DNA of 64,000 nt from Lentinus brumalis. Taxonomy: Eukaryota; Basidiomycota; Agaricomycetes; Polyporales; Polyporaceae. The notes beneath the pieces were generated by a model. It had not been told where the DNA came from and searched no databases. It was given only the letters and a program-made list of their open reading frames with translations. Shown in pieces: positions 1 through 11,430 of this stretch (position 1 is its first letter; every line of letters begins with the position of its first letter). A program made the translations under genes and the position numbers. Location of the stretch: NCBI GenBank assembly GCA_001792895.1, contig MARA01000064.1, positions 62,001 to 126,000 of the forward strand. Reading direction: 5' to 3'.

Positions 1-1476
1 GCATGGGCTATGGGCATCCGATGTGGCATCCCGACGCGGTCAAGAAGTGCGGCGAGGTACAGCTTGGCGACATAGGCTACCTCGACCGAGGCCGTTTCCA
101 CCTCCTGTTCAACTGCACGCGACCCCGCGATGACGAGTCTCACACAACCCGATGTGAACGCCTCCCCGACCACTTCGAGACATTCCGATACGACCAAGAG
201 TCCGTACAAGGGCCTATGTCCAGCATCACTCACCCAGTGCTCAGTAGCCGAAGCTCGCGGGAGACCAAGATTTCTGGAGAAGTCGGAGCTGGGTGAGTGT
301 CTTCGTACACTCGAGTGTGGCGGCTCTGGTGCTGAACGTTTTGCAGGCCCTCGGAAGCGTCTGCGGTGGGGAGAATTACGCACGACACAAGCCAAGACTC
401 TAAGGCTTCCCTTCGCCTTCACGTTCCTGCTCAGAGGACATTCCTTGATTGCAGAGGCGCGATCGAGCAGTACATGGCCAAGCACTGCGGTACCTGGCTC
501 GAGTTCTTCAACTCAACCGCCGGACTCAAGTTGGCGCAGAAGGACATCGTATTCGTCTACGGCTTCACCACGACGTCCGTATGGCAGGTGTCCGCGTGGA
601 GCAGGGCGGAACGCGAACGGGGATTCTCGCTTCGGCTTCTGAGCGAGTGTCTGGCGGGGGTCACGGCGATGTTTGGGTGTTGGCGCAAACGCTCCCACTC
701 AGTGAGTCCAACTACCAACACGGGACCCGAGGGTCGAACGTTCGGGGAAGGTGGTGATTACAAGCCCGACCAATGCGTCTTCCTCGACTTCTGCAAGACG
801 AAGACCCGCCATGTTGTGGCTCAGAAAGTCCAGACGGGGGCGCGGCGCCTTATGGGTTGTCTCTGTTGCCAGTGTTGCGTTTCTGCCGATGCTCTTGACG
901 AGCCATCGGCAGAAGCTACTGCACGTACTTCTAATCGACTCTTTGATCCTGTCGACGCCCTACTTGACTTCATTCTTGAGGTGAGTCGACGCAGTCCTGC
1001 AAACTGGAGCAAGTCCTGACTCTTTGATTGGCAGAATCCGGACGTGCATGTCGCCTTCGCTACGTACGAAGACCTATATCCGTTATGTACTGTAAGTTGG
1101 TCAAGGTCGATCTATACATAAGCTAATGGGATGCTCGCAGAACGGACGCTTGCCAGCGGATATCCTTGCCGCCGCGAAGACACGTTCACTGCCGATTGTC
1201 GTGGTTGATGGCGGTAGGTGAACCGTGACACCTCTCTAAACGCTGCTGAAGCTGACTCGTGCATGCCTAGTCGGTCGCATTCACCAAGAGCCGCGCACGC
1301 CTAGTACACCCCCTTCCGGCTCCAGCACGTCGGCACCGTCGGAAGTCCCCGCAGACAAACCACCGGAGGAAGATCGCGCTTCCGACTCGGCACCTTCCGC
1401 GCGAAGCGTCATTGGGCCGGGTGGCCGTCGAGTCCCGGCCTGGCGCGAACCCCCGGGCGCACTGCGCCTTGCATGA
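1..1476 (+). CDS. Basidiomycete orphan-family protein, 5' partial
   Basis: Function not recognised. The reading frame runs in from the window edge, so the true start is missing. I read exons 1-292, 347-980, 1035-1091, 1141-1213 and 1271-1476; all junctions are GT-AG and keep phase. The protein has an N-terminal 'GDIGYLDRGRFHLLFN' segment, then 'DIVFVYGFTTTSVW', 'DQCVFLDF', 'LLDFILE' and 'DVHVAFATYEDLY', followed by a serine/proline-rich tail ending 'PGALRLA'. From general knowledge this domain order recurs in many uncharacterised mushroom proteins, often in large families, but I cannot assign a reaction. No transmembrane segment or signal peptide is visible in the part present. The gene converges on the minus-strand B1 gene. 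Confidence 0.75.
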
Positions 1477-1984
1477 GAGTGATTGATGTCAGCCTTCCGC
1501 TCTATGTTCTTGCATTGACAAAGGACTTGAGAGCTCGGAGGCAGGATAGTACGATAATTGTAGAAGATGTACGGACGACGGTGCTATACAGACATGGAAG
1601 GCATGACAGAGGAGAACTCTCAATACTCGGAACGGATCAGTTGGCATCGCCAGTTGCCTGCGACAATGACGGCTGGCTGCGGCGTGATTTCAACGACCGC
1701 TTCGACTTCTTCCGGCTGTTGCTCTATCGAAAACGCGTCAGGACTTCGTACGAGACGAGTTGAGCCTCGGATCGAAGAGCCCCACCTTCAAGCTTGGCGA
1801 ACTGCATGCCCCCGGCCTTGTAGCCGAAAAAACATTACCGACTTCATGAAGTTTCCGGAGGGGGGTCGACGGCCTGGAGAACTTGCGCGTGCTTCTCCTT
1901 CCGGTGCTGCGGAACGAGTTCTGTCATCGTCGAGAAGATTGTTGTCAGCGCAACTGTCCTCATCATGTCGTGTGTTCCCAACCG
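1477..1984. other. Intergenic region, nothing recognised
   Basis: Between the stop of the first gene and the 3' end of B1. Several short overlapping reading frames exist on both strands, but none has splice structure or a recognisable motif. The last B1 exon may extend into its right-hand part. Confidence 0.5.
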
Positions 1985-2830
1985 TCAATACCAGGTACTG
2001 ACCAGAGAGAGCATGCTACCATTAGCCGCGAGTTCGAGACATCTCTGGTGCCCCAAAGCACAGTGAGAGTCAGTGAAACCTACTGAATTCCGAGTCGACC
2101 GTGCACGCACCCTGAAGTCGGCCTCAACCACCTTGGCGAAGTTCGGGTCTTTCTGGCACCTCTGTGTCCACTTCATGAGGAGCTCATCGCACTTGTCCAC
2201 TAACCACATCCGAGCCTCCCGTTCGTACTTATACACAGGTACGCCGTCGTCCGCTAATGGGGTGGTTGCATTGCTGGAATCGGGTTCGCCTCGCGGTTTT
2301 CCCGTGTCGCTGAGGCCGTTCTCTCTGCCCCGGGGCCACATACCCTTGATTGGTCGTTGTGTCGTGAATGCGATGGCGAGAATAAGCTGCTGGGGGTGAG
2401 GCCACTCAGGGTCGCTGTGAACGTGCTCCTCGCCGGCGGGCAGCTGCTTCGACGCCACCTTGACTCCAAAGTGCTTGACTATCAATGGCAGCTGCTCGTA
2501 TGGTGTCTTTCCTAGGGTCGTCTTGAGACAGATGGTGGTTGAGGCGCTGTCAACGGGAACCGAGGAAGACAGAATGATGCAGGGCCGGTCTTTGCCTGGG
2601 GCCGGTATGCTTGGGTCTGTGAGAGCCGCATAGTGCTTCGCACATCGCTCTCGCGCGCCCGGCTTAGTCTCAAGACCAGGGGCATCCATGAAGACCATTT
2701 CTACTGGTGTAGATATGCTCTCCCGCACGGTGCATACGTCGCCAAAGACATACTGAGAGGGAATGGACACTGCCGGTGGAGTTCCTTCTGGAGGAAGAGG
2801 AGGGGCAATGTCACAGCGGGCACAGTTCAT
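1985..2830 (-). CDS. Family B protein B1 (unrecognised, paired with A1)
   Basis: Function not recognised. ATG at 2830. The protein starts with a CxxC pair ('MNCARC') and has 'VRESISTPVEMVFMDAP', 'KDRPCIILSS', 'EHVHSDPEW' and a helical C-terminal part 'ELLMKWTQRCQKDPNFAKVVEADF'. The same ordered landmarks occur in B2; B3 has all but the last: CxxC, V/I-x-ES-V/I-x-x-P, a K-x-RP segment, then H-x-H-S/T-x-PEW. The PEW motif and the W..RC helix are shared most clearly with B2. By analogy with B2 an intron probably begins near 2121, so the last 45 or so residues of the simple reading frame may be intron and the true 3' end is uncertain. The gene is head-to-head with family A gene A1, 574 bp away. 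No signal peptide or membrane helix is visible. Confidence 0.65.
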   Translation of the reverse strand: MNCARCDIAPPLPPEGTPPAVSIPSQYVFGDVCTVRESISTPVEMVFMDAPGLETKPGARERCAKHYAALTDPSIPAPGKDRPCIILSSSVPVDSASTTICLKTTLGKTPYEQLPLIVKHFGVKVASKQLPAGEEHVHSDPEWPHPQQLILAIAFTTQRPIKGMWPRGRENGLSDTGKPRGEPDSSNATTPLADDGVPVYKYEREARMWLVDKCDELLMKWTQRCQKDPNFAKVVEADFRVRARSTRNSVGFTDSHCALGHQRCLELAANGSMLSLVSTWY

Positions 2831-3404
2831 GGGAGCAATGGTGTGGAAAGAAGAGCCCAGCTACGAGCAAGGGAGAGAGGGGAAGTACTGGAGAGGAGAT
2901 GCCGCGCTTGAGCTTGAGCCTTTAGCGGCGGGTATCCGTTGCGGAGCTTCAATCGGAAGGCTACCGAGGTCCATCACCATGCTCAAACCTCTATTGTCCG
3001 GCATTGAGCTCCAAATCTTTGTACATATCTTAATGACGACCACGTAGGTCGCCGACTCCGAGGACGATTCCCACAGCAACGCAGCTCGAGAGTTAACGGG
3101 AATGGACTTACCCGGGAGACAGATCACAGCGGTCCTATAGCAGGGGGATCATGCATGCATGGTGGTACTGAACAAGTTGTAGGTAGAATGAGATCGCAAA
3201 GGAGTCAGGGTCAACTAAGTATACTACTGGAAGCCCCGGGCCGGCCCAGTCCATAGCCAGCGCTTCACGCTTCGCTGTGTGGTCTCAACCAGAACAATGA
3301 CCTTTGTCGCTCTCTTTTGAGCGGACAAACACAACTGAGATAAAAGGGACGATCTTTCCAGCCAACCACTCATCCCACACTCATCCTGTCACTTCACCGC
3401 TAGC
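2831..3404. promoter_or_regulatory. Shared divergent promoter region B1/A1
   Basis: 574 bp between the B1 ATG (minus) and the A1 ATG (plus). Its position makes it a bidirectional promoter candidate. A pyrimidine-rich stretch with 'CATCCCACACTCATCCTGTC' precedes the A1 start, as is common before fungal start codons. No TATA box is asserted. Confidence 0.4.
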
Positions 3405-4637
3405 ATGTCGTTCCTTCCCATGCCCCGTACTTATGCCGTCGCGCAGATCGACTTGCCTGCTTCTCTGCGTGGTCTGGGCGACCTGGATCGGAAGGCCAGG
3501 GCATCTTTGCAGAAGATTCGTAGCTCCAAGGCCATTATCATGTTACACACGGTGCGTCAGCGGCCCATTTCCTGATCAACCGCCTATGTGTCAATGCTAA
3601 CCACCGACTCTGGTCAGGCGAACGGACTTCCGTTCCCGCGCAATCCCGACTTCAAGTACTTCGTCTACGTTGTTGGCCCTGGTTTGCGTCCGGAGGACCC
3701 TGAGCAATGCTATACTGCGGACATGTGCATGCCCATCTTCCCGAACACCGACCACCCGACAGGTCGACGACCTCCGGTTCGAACAGTCCCTGAGTTTCCG
3801 TTCTCCAACTGTTACCACTGGTTTGGTCCCGACACTTCGCTCATGGTCCGGGTGAAGAACGACATCTACGTAGGCCACGGCGACCCGGAGTACATCAAGC
3901 TGCCCACAGGGGACTACGTTGACATGGAGTACATTCACCAGGAGGATATGAACCGCATGATCGAGATGCGCGCCGAACGGGACAAGCATGCAGCTATCTC
4001 TTCGGACACATATCAGGGTCCTGACAGCCATGGTCGCCCATCCCAAGCTGCCAAGCATGATGACGCCTCGTTACCTGAAGACGACAATGACAGCCGCTTT
4101 GGTCCAGAGCTGGACGACAGCGACATTGATTCGCTCGCGTCCGGTGCATCCTATCAGTATGCGGAGTCTCAAAACCAGTCATACATCTCGCTACCGCCCG
4201 CGTTGACCACCGGTTCCTGCGACTCAGCCGAGTCACTTACCGAGAGTGCCATCTTCAGAATGCAGTGGACTAAGGAGCGCTCTCGTATCCCCGTTGTGAC
4301 TCTGTCCTTTGACCTCGCGGCGGAGTTCAAGGAGGAAGATGTTCCGAGTCCCGAGGCTTTCCTAAAGGAGTGTTGTATTTTCTCTCGGTGAGTGTTCACG
4401 TTTTGTCTATCCTAGACGTCAGCTCATACCGTCATTTGTGCAGGATGGTGACGGACTTTCAGGAACGCGAGGCGCTGCGGCGGGCCAAGCGAGAGGCCCG
4501 GAAGCGCAAGTCCAAAGGTTAGTGCGCTCACAAGAGCCAGTATACCTCTGCCATTCTAACCCGCTCTTTCTTCAGAGGTGTCTGACAAGATCGCACGAGT
4601 TCTCAAGCTGCTGAAGAGGCTGTTGCGTTCCGGTTGA
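3405..4637 (+). CDS. Family A protein A1 (NCYHW family)
   Basis: Function not recognised; member of the lineage-expanded family A. Exons read: 3405-3551, 3618-4387, 4444-4517 and 4576-4637, all GT-AG. The N-terminal exon begins 'MSFLPMPRTYAVAQIDLP', matching the 'PLPGRYAAIRIDP' start of its paralogues. Exon 2 carries 'ADMCMPIFPNTDHPTGR', then 'FPFSNCYHW' and 'LMVRVK', an acidic/serine linker, and a degenerate form of the 'VDLW..L....EDIP.P..F..E' block. Exon 3 is a basic helix ('QEREALRRAKREARKRKSK'). The last exon ends in a cationic helix ('VLKLLKRLLRSG') and lacks the 'PYxxxWP' end found in A4, A5, A7 and A8, so A1 groups with A9 in this feature. It is divergent from B1. The small basic C-terminal exons suggest binding to a membrane or nucleic acid, but that is only inference. 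Confidence 0.75.
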
Positions 4638-4823
4638 CCGCACTACGTTATGCACGAGATCATATTACTGTATTAGGGTTATAGCACGACAATCCCGACT
4701 CCATACGGGAGGTACTACATACTCCGCTTTTCAAGTTGGGATGAGGTATGGCGCGAACGTAAGACACGTCAAGAGATTATCTCCCACCTTGTCTGAGCGA
4801 GCCGTCAACCGGGAAGACCTCAG

Positions 4824-6413
4824 CTATGCAGCCAAGCCAACCCCGCTTTGTTGCGTCACGGTATCCTTCTCCCACTGAGACCCATACTCATCCCGTCCCG
4901 ACGAGCTCCCGGAGTTCTGCGACCGCTGCAAGTTGACGTCTCGCAATGCGACTAGTTGCGCCGCCGTGTAAGGTTGCTTGTCGAATCCGGTCGACGTTGC
5001 GCCCTGGGGCACGTTGACGGCGAACGGCAGTGAGTTCTCCTCGGACTCCATCGCTGGTGGGTAGGTGAACTGGTGGTCGAGTTGTGACTTCTGGAGTGCA
5101 ACGAGGACGATGACCGCGGTGGGGTACATGCCCTGCGAACGCTAGAATCAGCGACCCGAAAGTTGGAGACGACGTGTGACGCTGGAGGGACGAAGAAGAC
5201 TTGACGTACCGTTATCTGCTGCATGAAGAGGGTGACATAGTAGAAGACTGTTGCACTATTCAAGACTGGTATGAGGACTATGACGTTGAGCAGCTGTACA
5301 ACCAGCTTGCATTAGCACAATTGGGTGGCTGCGGCAGGAGAAGAACTGACCATGAATGCAGTGTAGATGATGCCGAGGTCGACGAGGAACATGAGTATCC
5401 GCTGGACAGCAGATCCTGTACTGTTCGTACGTAGATGGCGACGGATGTCTCGTCGTTGTAGCCTGTCCGACGCACACTATAAGCCTTGCGACCACCTAGT
5501 AGAGCGATCAAACCGGCTCACCATGCTTTGCGCGCGATCATGGCTGTCGCCCATACGTTAGTCGCTGCAGACCACGAGAACGCGAACGCGTTCATGATCA
5601 CATTGTGGTCTACGAGCGTCTGAACGGCCGGGGGCACAGGGTAGTAGAACCCGACGAACATCACACTCCACGCGGTGAACACGCCTGTACGGGCAGGAAG
5701 AACACGACGGCACTGGGCGTCAGCAAGTGTAGAAAGACACAAGCAGCCAAACTACGCACCGATCGAGCCGATGACCCAGAAAAACGCTCCATATACTGCC
5801 GCTCGATTGTTCGCCCACACCACGCATACCCTCCAGCACACAACTGCGTCACCGACGATGATCTGCGAGACGGCGTAGGTGCGTCAGAACGTGAAGGAGG
5901 AGAAGCGGCTCGAAAACCAACGCACGCAGATGACACTGGTGATCCCCTGAACGACGAGCAAGGCCGGGCTTGACAGCCCGAATCGCTGAGATTCCCCGGG
6001 AAGACCCAAGAACCGCAGCGTACGCAGGTCGGCCCAAAGCAGCCGGATGTCGATCGCCCAGTCGAGCGTCGATAGTGCGTACATAGCCAGTGTGGCGGCG
6101 AGCATGATCGTGTTCGGCCATGATCGACGGACGCCGCGTCTGCTGGAGAGATCGACGGGGTCTCAACACTTGACTCCAGAAGTTTAGGAAGTGCGCTCAC
6201 CATATGAGGTACGTCGACACGATGATGAGGATGGTGAAGATCGCTGCGGTCAAGCAGAGGTGCGTGAGACACGTGAGAACGCCTCGCGGAGAGACGCGTA
6301 CCGTATAGCGCTGTCTCGACGACCACTGGAAAGACGCGGTTGTGCGCCAACACCGTCAAGTCCTTGCGGAGCTTCGCCGTCGTGGCTGCACTCAATCCTG
6401 TGGAGTTGGACAT
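4824..6413 (-). CDS. Multi-spanning (7TM-like) fungal membrane protein
   Basis: Integral membrane protein of a type common in mushroom genomes; ligand and role unknown. The start at 6413 ('MSNSTGLSAATTAKLRKDL') is the first ATG; frame upstream of it uses no ATG. Hydrophobic exons in order: 'AIFTILIIVSTYLIW', 'TIMLAATLAMYALSTLDWAI', 'PALLVVQGITSVIC', then 'IIVGDAVVCWRVCVVWANNR', 'AAVYGAFFWVIGS', 'GVFTAWSVMFVGFYYPVPP', 'WSAATNVWATAMIARKAW', 'SATVFYYVTLFMQQIT' and 'MYPTAVIVLVALQKSQLD', followed by a short cytoplasmic-looking tail. The 'WRVYVVW' segment after a hydrophobic helix and the 'YPT.VIVLVAL' final helix are hallmarks of this uncharacterised family. At least seven short introns are needed to join the helices, and exact boundaries are only partly resolved. 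It runs opposite to A1 and is convergent with it. Confidence 0.7.
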
Positions 6414-7379
6414 GGAGCGCGACGGAGGCAGGGACAATGGAGAGAGGAGGGAGAAAGGGGAACTGAGTTTGGGCGGCGTTCGCTAGACTTGTAGAGTCTG
6501 GGAGGACGCCGTAAGCTGATCATCTGGTGGCACGCTCGGGACGCCTGCACGCACGGACACAGGAGAATTTGACTATCGTCACCGCCTTGAGGCTCGAGTG
6601 GGCGTACGGGCGCAGAGTGAACCTGTTCTTCACCTCAGAAAGACGTTCTCTCGGGTGCGGAGACCACAGAAGCACGATATGTGACGCTTCTACTGTAAGT
6701 CCACCAGCAGGTTCCTGCGGGCGCAACCATGACCACGTGTAGGCGTTCTCACTGGGAAACCGAACAGGCCTGCTGATGACGTGAAACATGGATGAAGGCA
6801 GTTCGGAGAGGGCGTGGCCGGGAACTGTACAGGGCTCACCTTCCTGGGCGCACTCAGAACTCCACGCTCAGCGCTCAGCCCCCATAGCCTTCTTATGAAA
6901 GCGCTGCGGACGATTCGTGGCTGAGTTGCCGGCAGCCGCGACATCCTAATAGACCGAGATAAGCCGCTATACCGCGCCTTTGTATAAGATGGGCTAAGGT
7001 CGCAGAACTGCGTCGGCTGGATGACACGGTATGTCAGCGGCGCATTATCCTGCACACGAATAAACCCGTACCTTCACCGCTTCCATGACTTGTGCTCTCA
7101 CACTCTGAGTCACCGGCTGCGACCAAACCTTATTACTCTGGGGGATCGTCAAGATATAAGTTGAACTCATGACGATCGTAACACGCGTGAACAACGGTAT
7201 CTAAGAGACAAAGCGGGAGCGTACAGGGCGCGTAGCAGCGGCAGCGCGGTCGAGGACCGTCACGACTCGCTCGCGCATCTGACTGAGGTTCTCTCGAGGG
7301 TGGAGACCTGCCAGATAGGGTCAGACGGAAGGAAGTAGAGATGACTATGGGAGAGCACATACGTCTCGGATGGGTCGTG
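6414..7379. other. Region without recognisable gene
   Basis: Short reading frames on both strands show no recognisable motif or consistent splice structure. It lies between the membrane-protein gene and the decayed A2 locus and may contain further remnants. Confidence 0.4.
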
Positions 7380-8779
7380 GGCATTTGTAGCGCCGCCTCT
7401 TCCGCGGTGCTTCGGGGCTTGGCGAGGAGAGGCTGGATACGCGTCATGCGCTGGCGCGACTGCCGGAGATTGTTCAAGGGGCGGTTGCCTATAGGGAATG
7501 ATCAGAACGCCAGCTACAGACAATCTTGAAGGGCACTGTGCACGTACGTCTCGGTTGATCCTGGAAACTTGGTTCCGAGTCGGGAGCGAGGGTCGGGTCC
7601 GCAAAATGAGCGAGTGTTGCTTCCGGGTGGCTGCGAGTGGTGGTCCTGGAGGAGGCGCATGAGGAGAGTTAGCGGCGGCCCGTCGCCGAGCGTCCCTCGC
7701 GATCCTAAGAAACAACACGCATCAGCGCTGCCGACTCGAAAGCCTCGAGCACGACTCACCTGACGCGCTCGTGGCGCTCACGATAGAAGTCGAGTGGACC
7801 AGTGGGTATCTCGTCCTAAGCGAGATGCGTGTTCAGGTTGTACCACAGATCCACTATAGGGAGGAGCTCCACGTCTTTCGCTGTGTCGCGCGCGTCGACG
7901 ATGCCTCTGATAGACTAGATTTTGTAAAGGGAATCGCGGAGAGACTCGGTGAGACATTCCACGCTCGTGTTGGCAGTGGACGTTTCTTCATGGCCGGCTC
8001 CCGAGGTTGAAGGCGTGTTCTGGAAAACGAATGGTCGCGCACGTGCGGGGTTGCGTTCTGAGGAAACGCCGTCGGATCCTTCGGTGGACTCACGTATACG
8101 GCTGCATGAATTCGGGACGCAACGTAGGCCACAAGGTTGTATGAAGGGGGACGATCGGTTGCGCAGGCGATGCAAACGGCGGCTGCACGTTGGCGGGCGG
8201 AGGTACTCGGACTTCCCGGTAAAGGTTTGGCATCCTGGAGGTAGGCTGACCGTGTGCTCGCCTTTCGCTTCAGAGAAGTGGAACGTAAGTCGGCTCTGTT
8301 CCTGTGTTGGGAGAGTTGTCGCTTCCTCGGGGTCCCATCCTTCTGGACGGGCGCGGACGCGCACGGTCAGAGCTGTATCGTCTCAGTGGTAGCAGTTGGA
8401 ACAAGGAAACGATGGCTGCGTCTGTGTGGAGGCGCGAGCTTCGGAATGGGCAGTATTCGGCGCGATGGGCACGCACATCGCACGCAATATTGAGCCAGCC
8501 AGATCGGCAGGGGTAGAGATGGGGCGGCGGGCATGACGAAGTAGCAGAACCATAGTTTGGCAGGATAAGGAAGAGTCACGTCCTGCATACAGGTCGGGTT
8601 GGTAGGCTCGGGTGCAAAATCGAGCGACTCACCATATCGATGTACACTAAGTACGTCTTCGGTCGTATAGCCCGCGCAGCGTCGAGGGCCTCCTTGTCTG
8701 CGCCGGGCACACTCCTAACAGTAGCAACCGCATCCATTCGACGTGCGCCATACGAGCGCAGGGAAGGGTAGTAAGGCAT
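7380..8779 (-). pseudogene. Family A pseudogene A2
   Basis: Decayed copy of the family A gene. Exon 1 (8633-8779) is intact, from 'MPYYPSLRSYGARRMD' to 'RPKTYLVYIDM', with a normal GTGAGT donor. After an intron, 'DVTLPYPAKLW' continues the expected 'NLPIPGRPW' block, but the frame then shifts before 'MCVPIAPNTAHSEAR'. The hallmark reads 'SNCYH' followed by TGA, so the conserved Trp codon has become a stop. Past it, 'TVRVRARPEGWDPEEA' continues in frame. Near 7775-7880 the block 'VELLPIVDLWYNLNTHLA' is followed by TAG and then 'DEIPTGPLDFYRERHERV'. A basic-helix exon (about 7565-7715) and a degraded C-terminal exon (about 7380-7470, 'RQRMTRIQPLLAKP') follow. At least one frameshift and two stops make a functional protein very unlikely. 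Confidence 0.8.
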
Positions 8780-9899
8780 TGCTGGCACAGTGCCTTCGGT
8801 GATGGAGAACGAGGCCGTAAATTCGACGCGCGGACTCATGTCGGTAAGTACATACTGTCTGTACAAGGGCCGCAACTTCCATGTCCTTCGACTCCGCGAC
8901 TCGACATGGCCATCCTAGGTAGGTGTCGGTATTGTCATTGCGCTGTCGACGGATATTATTGTTATGTATGTCGCTGATGGGCCAGATTGCAGGCTCAAGT
9001 ATTGTCTGGTCGTATCAGAAGCTCTTACGGTTTGCCAAAGAGCTCGAATGCTGGCGATTGGGGGTGGGTAGATGAACAACGTATACAGAGCCTGAGAGCA
9101 CTGAAGAGGAGAGGTCAAAGGCGAACGACGCCCATCAGTTGATTACTAACTATGATATTGAGTGCATAAGCTACAGGTTATTATTACTTCTGGATTAGAT
9201 AGTAACTATAGTAAGCACTTACTTTGACTTACCTTCCTACCTCCTCGTCGTAGCTCGTCCTGCTTGGCCGTCCTCTCTGCACGTCGATAGGCCCGTCAAT
9301 CGTCTGCCGAGGGAAGACAACGTCCTGCTAGCAAAAATCTGGGTGGTTGACTCTGTCTCTGGGCACAGCTGGCGAGTGGCGTAAGCGGATTTCTCTGTGG
9401 GCCTGCATGTCCTCTGACACCTTCGTCCCGCGCTTCCGGACTTTGTAGGACGAAGGAGCAACGGGAAGCTGTCTTGACGTGCTGTCAAGGACTGGACCGT
9501 GGTAGTACGCGCATGCTTAGGTGAGTGGATATGTATACTCAGACTGTATGTCTTCTCTGTCGCGGCTGGATATTCGGCGTGGCGACATCGGAATCGCGTG
9601 CCCAGCCTCTCATGTGAGCGGGACACAACGCCGCGAGTCTACAGAACCCTCGGACGCTCTCGTGCTCTCGATGTTAATGCCCTCTGAACCGACGAGAGAT
9701 GTCACTCCTATCATACCGTCGCTGAAGCTGAAAGGCCATGAGTGGGTGTTCTGTTGCTCGCCGCGGTGCATACAGGCTCCCATTCATGGCTGCATGCACG
9801 GCCGCCGCATGAAGTCCAGGGTCCCGCCGTGCACTTTGCGGGGTGCCTTGACCGCCTGAAAGTCTGCTACCGGAACAGTCAGCGGGCATCTTGGATGGC
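8780..9899. other. Intergenic region with AT-rich, TACTTAC-bearing stretch
   Basis: No gene recognised. Around 9150-9240 the composition becomes AT-rich and includes 'GCACTTACTTTGACTTACC', resembling other 'TACTTACT' stretches in this window (see findings). Longer reading frames at 9237-9859 have no recognisable motif. Confidence 0.4.
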
Positions 9900-10300
9900 C
9901 TACACCGAGGTTCCGCGTGGTCTCCAGGCTCGGGATGTGTGTCCTTCGCAGCGTTACGTCGCCCGCTGCTTCCTGCTACCGGACTCGCCTGAGCAACCTC
10001 CCACTTGTGTCGACAATGTGACGACCGCCTTCCATGATGAATGTGTTCCCGTGTCGTTATGTTGTCAGCTGTTAAGCTAGTCCGGGATGTACTTCTTCCA
10101 CTACAGCATCCCGTTACTCGAAAAATCACCCGAGTCCGGTATGTCCTCTTGAGAGTGCCCATGCCGTTCCGTTGAGCTCCATATCTCGAGTGAGGTGTCT
10201 GCTGCCGAGTTACTCATGAGTTATGTATCACGGGTGATACAGCTCCGCAAGCTGCGACGAGAACTCTTCATAATATCCTCGATCGAGCCTGTTGCTGATG
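9900..10300 (-). pseudogene. Family A pseudogene fragment A3 (3' exons only)
   Basis: Remnant of the 3' half of a family A gene. Read on the minus strand, the stretch near 10080-10180 gives 'SQEDIPDSGDFSSNGML' then TAG in one frame, with 'GTLK' in another. This is a frameshifted version of the paralogous 'ATLKQEDIPDYKDLFKERD'. The next exon (about 9940-10056) reads 'FIMEGGRHIVDTSGRLLRRVR', stop, 'QEAAGDV', matching 'RLIMEGRRRHVEEAARRVREQEAAGDV' of A8 with the Glu codon after RVR replaced by TAG. No N-terminal exon or NCYHW block was found upstream, so this looks like a truncated, decayed copy. Confidence 0.65.
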
Positions 10301-11430
10301 ATTTTACAAAATTCAGCACATGTGATTCCCGGTTGTATCCGCACCGGGTTTCATGAACGCGGAAGAGGGCTCCTGTGTCTGGGACTACGCTCTTTCCGAG
10401 AGGTATGAGAAAGGCTATTTGCACTAACTTGAAGTCTTTCGCTGAAATTACTCGACATAGCATGGACAAATACTGGGATTAACTTGACACCAGGGTGCCT
10501 GCTTGGCGAACCCTATCGTCCGCTGGCCATGGTCATTTGTATATGGTGAGCGCCGACGCTCGAATCGCCATGTTGCAGATTTGAATCCTCATACGTATCA
10601 GACTGTAACCGCGCCGGCCAAGGTGGAGAGACTCGGGCAAGCTAGCCTCGCGCTATGACAGTTCTTGTCCGGTTCTTCGCCCCGTTCTACTCCGTGCAGG
10701 TCCAATATGTGACCTGAGACGAGCATGTGTACCCCGCCGCTATGCCGTACGTAACAGCATCCGTCTTTTTGCCAAGTTTGAGTCTCTAATGCAGACGAAT
10801 GGCACAGAACAGTACTAGTGTCTACGGTAACCGTTCATCCCCCATATGCACTATTTAGAGGCGAACGTGTTGACGTGCATGGGAGTCGCGGTGCAAGGTA
10901 ACAGTGTCTACAAGTAGTAGATTTATCTGGCTCGCACTGACAAGCCACACTCACTATGTAGATTTCGCGCTGCCTATCTCCACGTACGCAGCCAGACGTC
11001 GCCATCACGTTGTACGGGCCCTTCTGTGCGTGCATCTAGATTCCTCCCATTGGTAACTTGCCGACCGGCACCCTGGTCATCCTCCAAGATCGGCTATGCT
11101 GTACAGGGTATGTACACATCCTTATGCTCCCGCCGGACATATCTGACGATTATTGGGAATGGCGGTGTCCACCGTACGTAGCCCTTTTCTACTCCGATCG
11201 TCACTGGACTTCCAGCCCGATGAGCGGACGATTTCTCAACATTCCAAGGGTCTTGGGTGCGACTGCGTTATCAAATCCCGGGCAGTATCGTCTTCGTCCT
11301 CGGTGGGATGTGAAAAGGAATGAGGTGCGTCCTCGTGTCTGCGTTCCTGGAGTGCTCTCTTGCATCGTATAAAAGCGTTCACTGGCAGTCCGTCAACCTC
11401 AAGCAGCAAGAAGCCGTCCCTCTCACTGCT
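10301..11430. other. Intergenic region upstream of the NucA/NucB gene
   Basis: No gene recognised. The last 100 bp should hold the promoter and leader of the secreted-protein gene; 'GTATAAAAGC' at about 11368 is a good TATA-box-like match 60 bp upstream of its ATG. Confidence 0.45.

Noticed and set aside
4952..5263. Separate minus-strand frame overlapping the membrane-protein gene
   Set aside because: Its first part is the exon ending 'LFMQQIT'; the rest is intron and out-of-frame sequence of the same gene.
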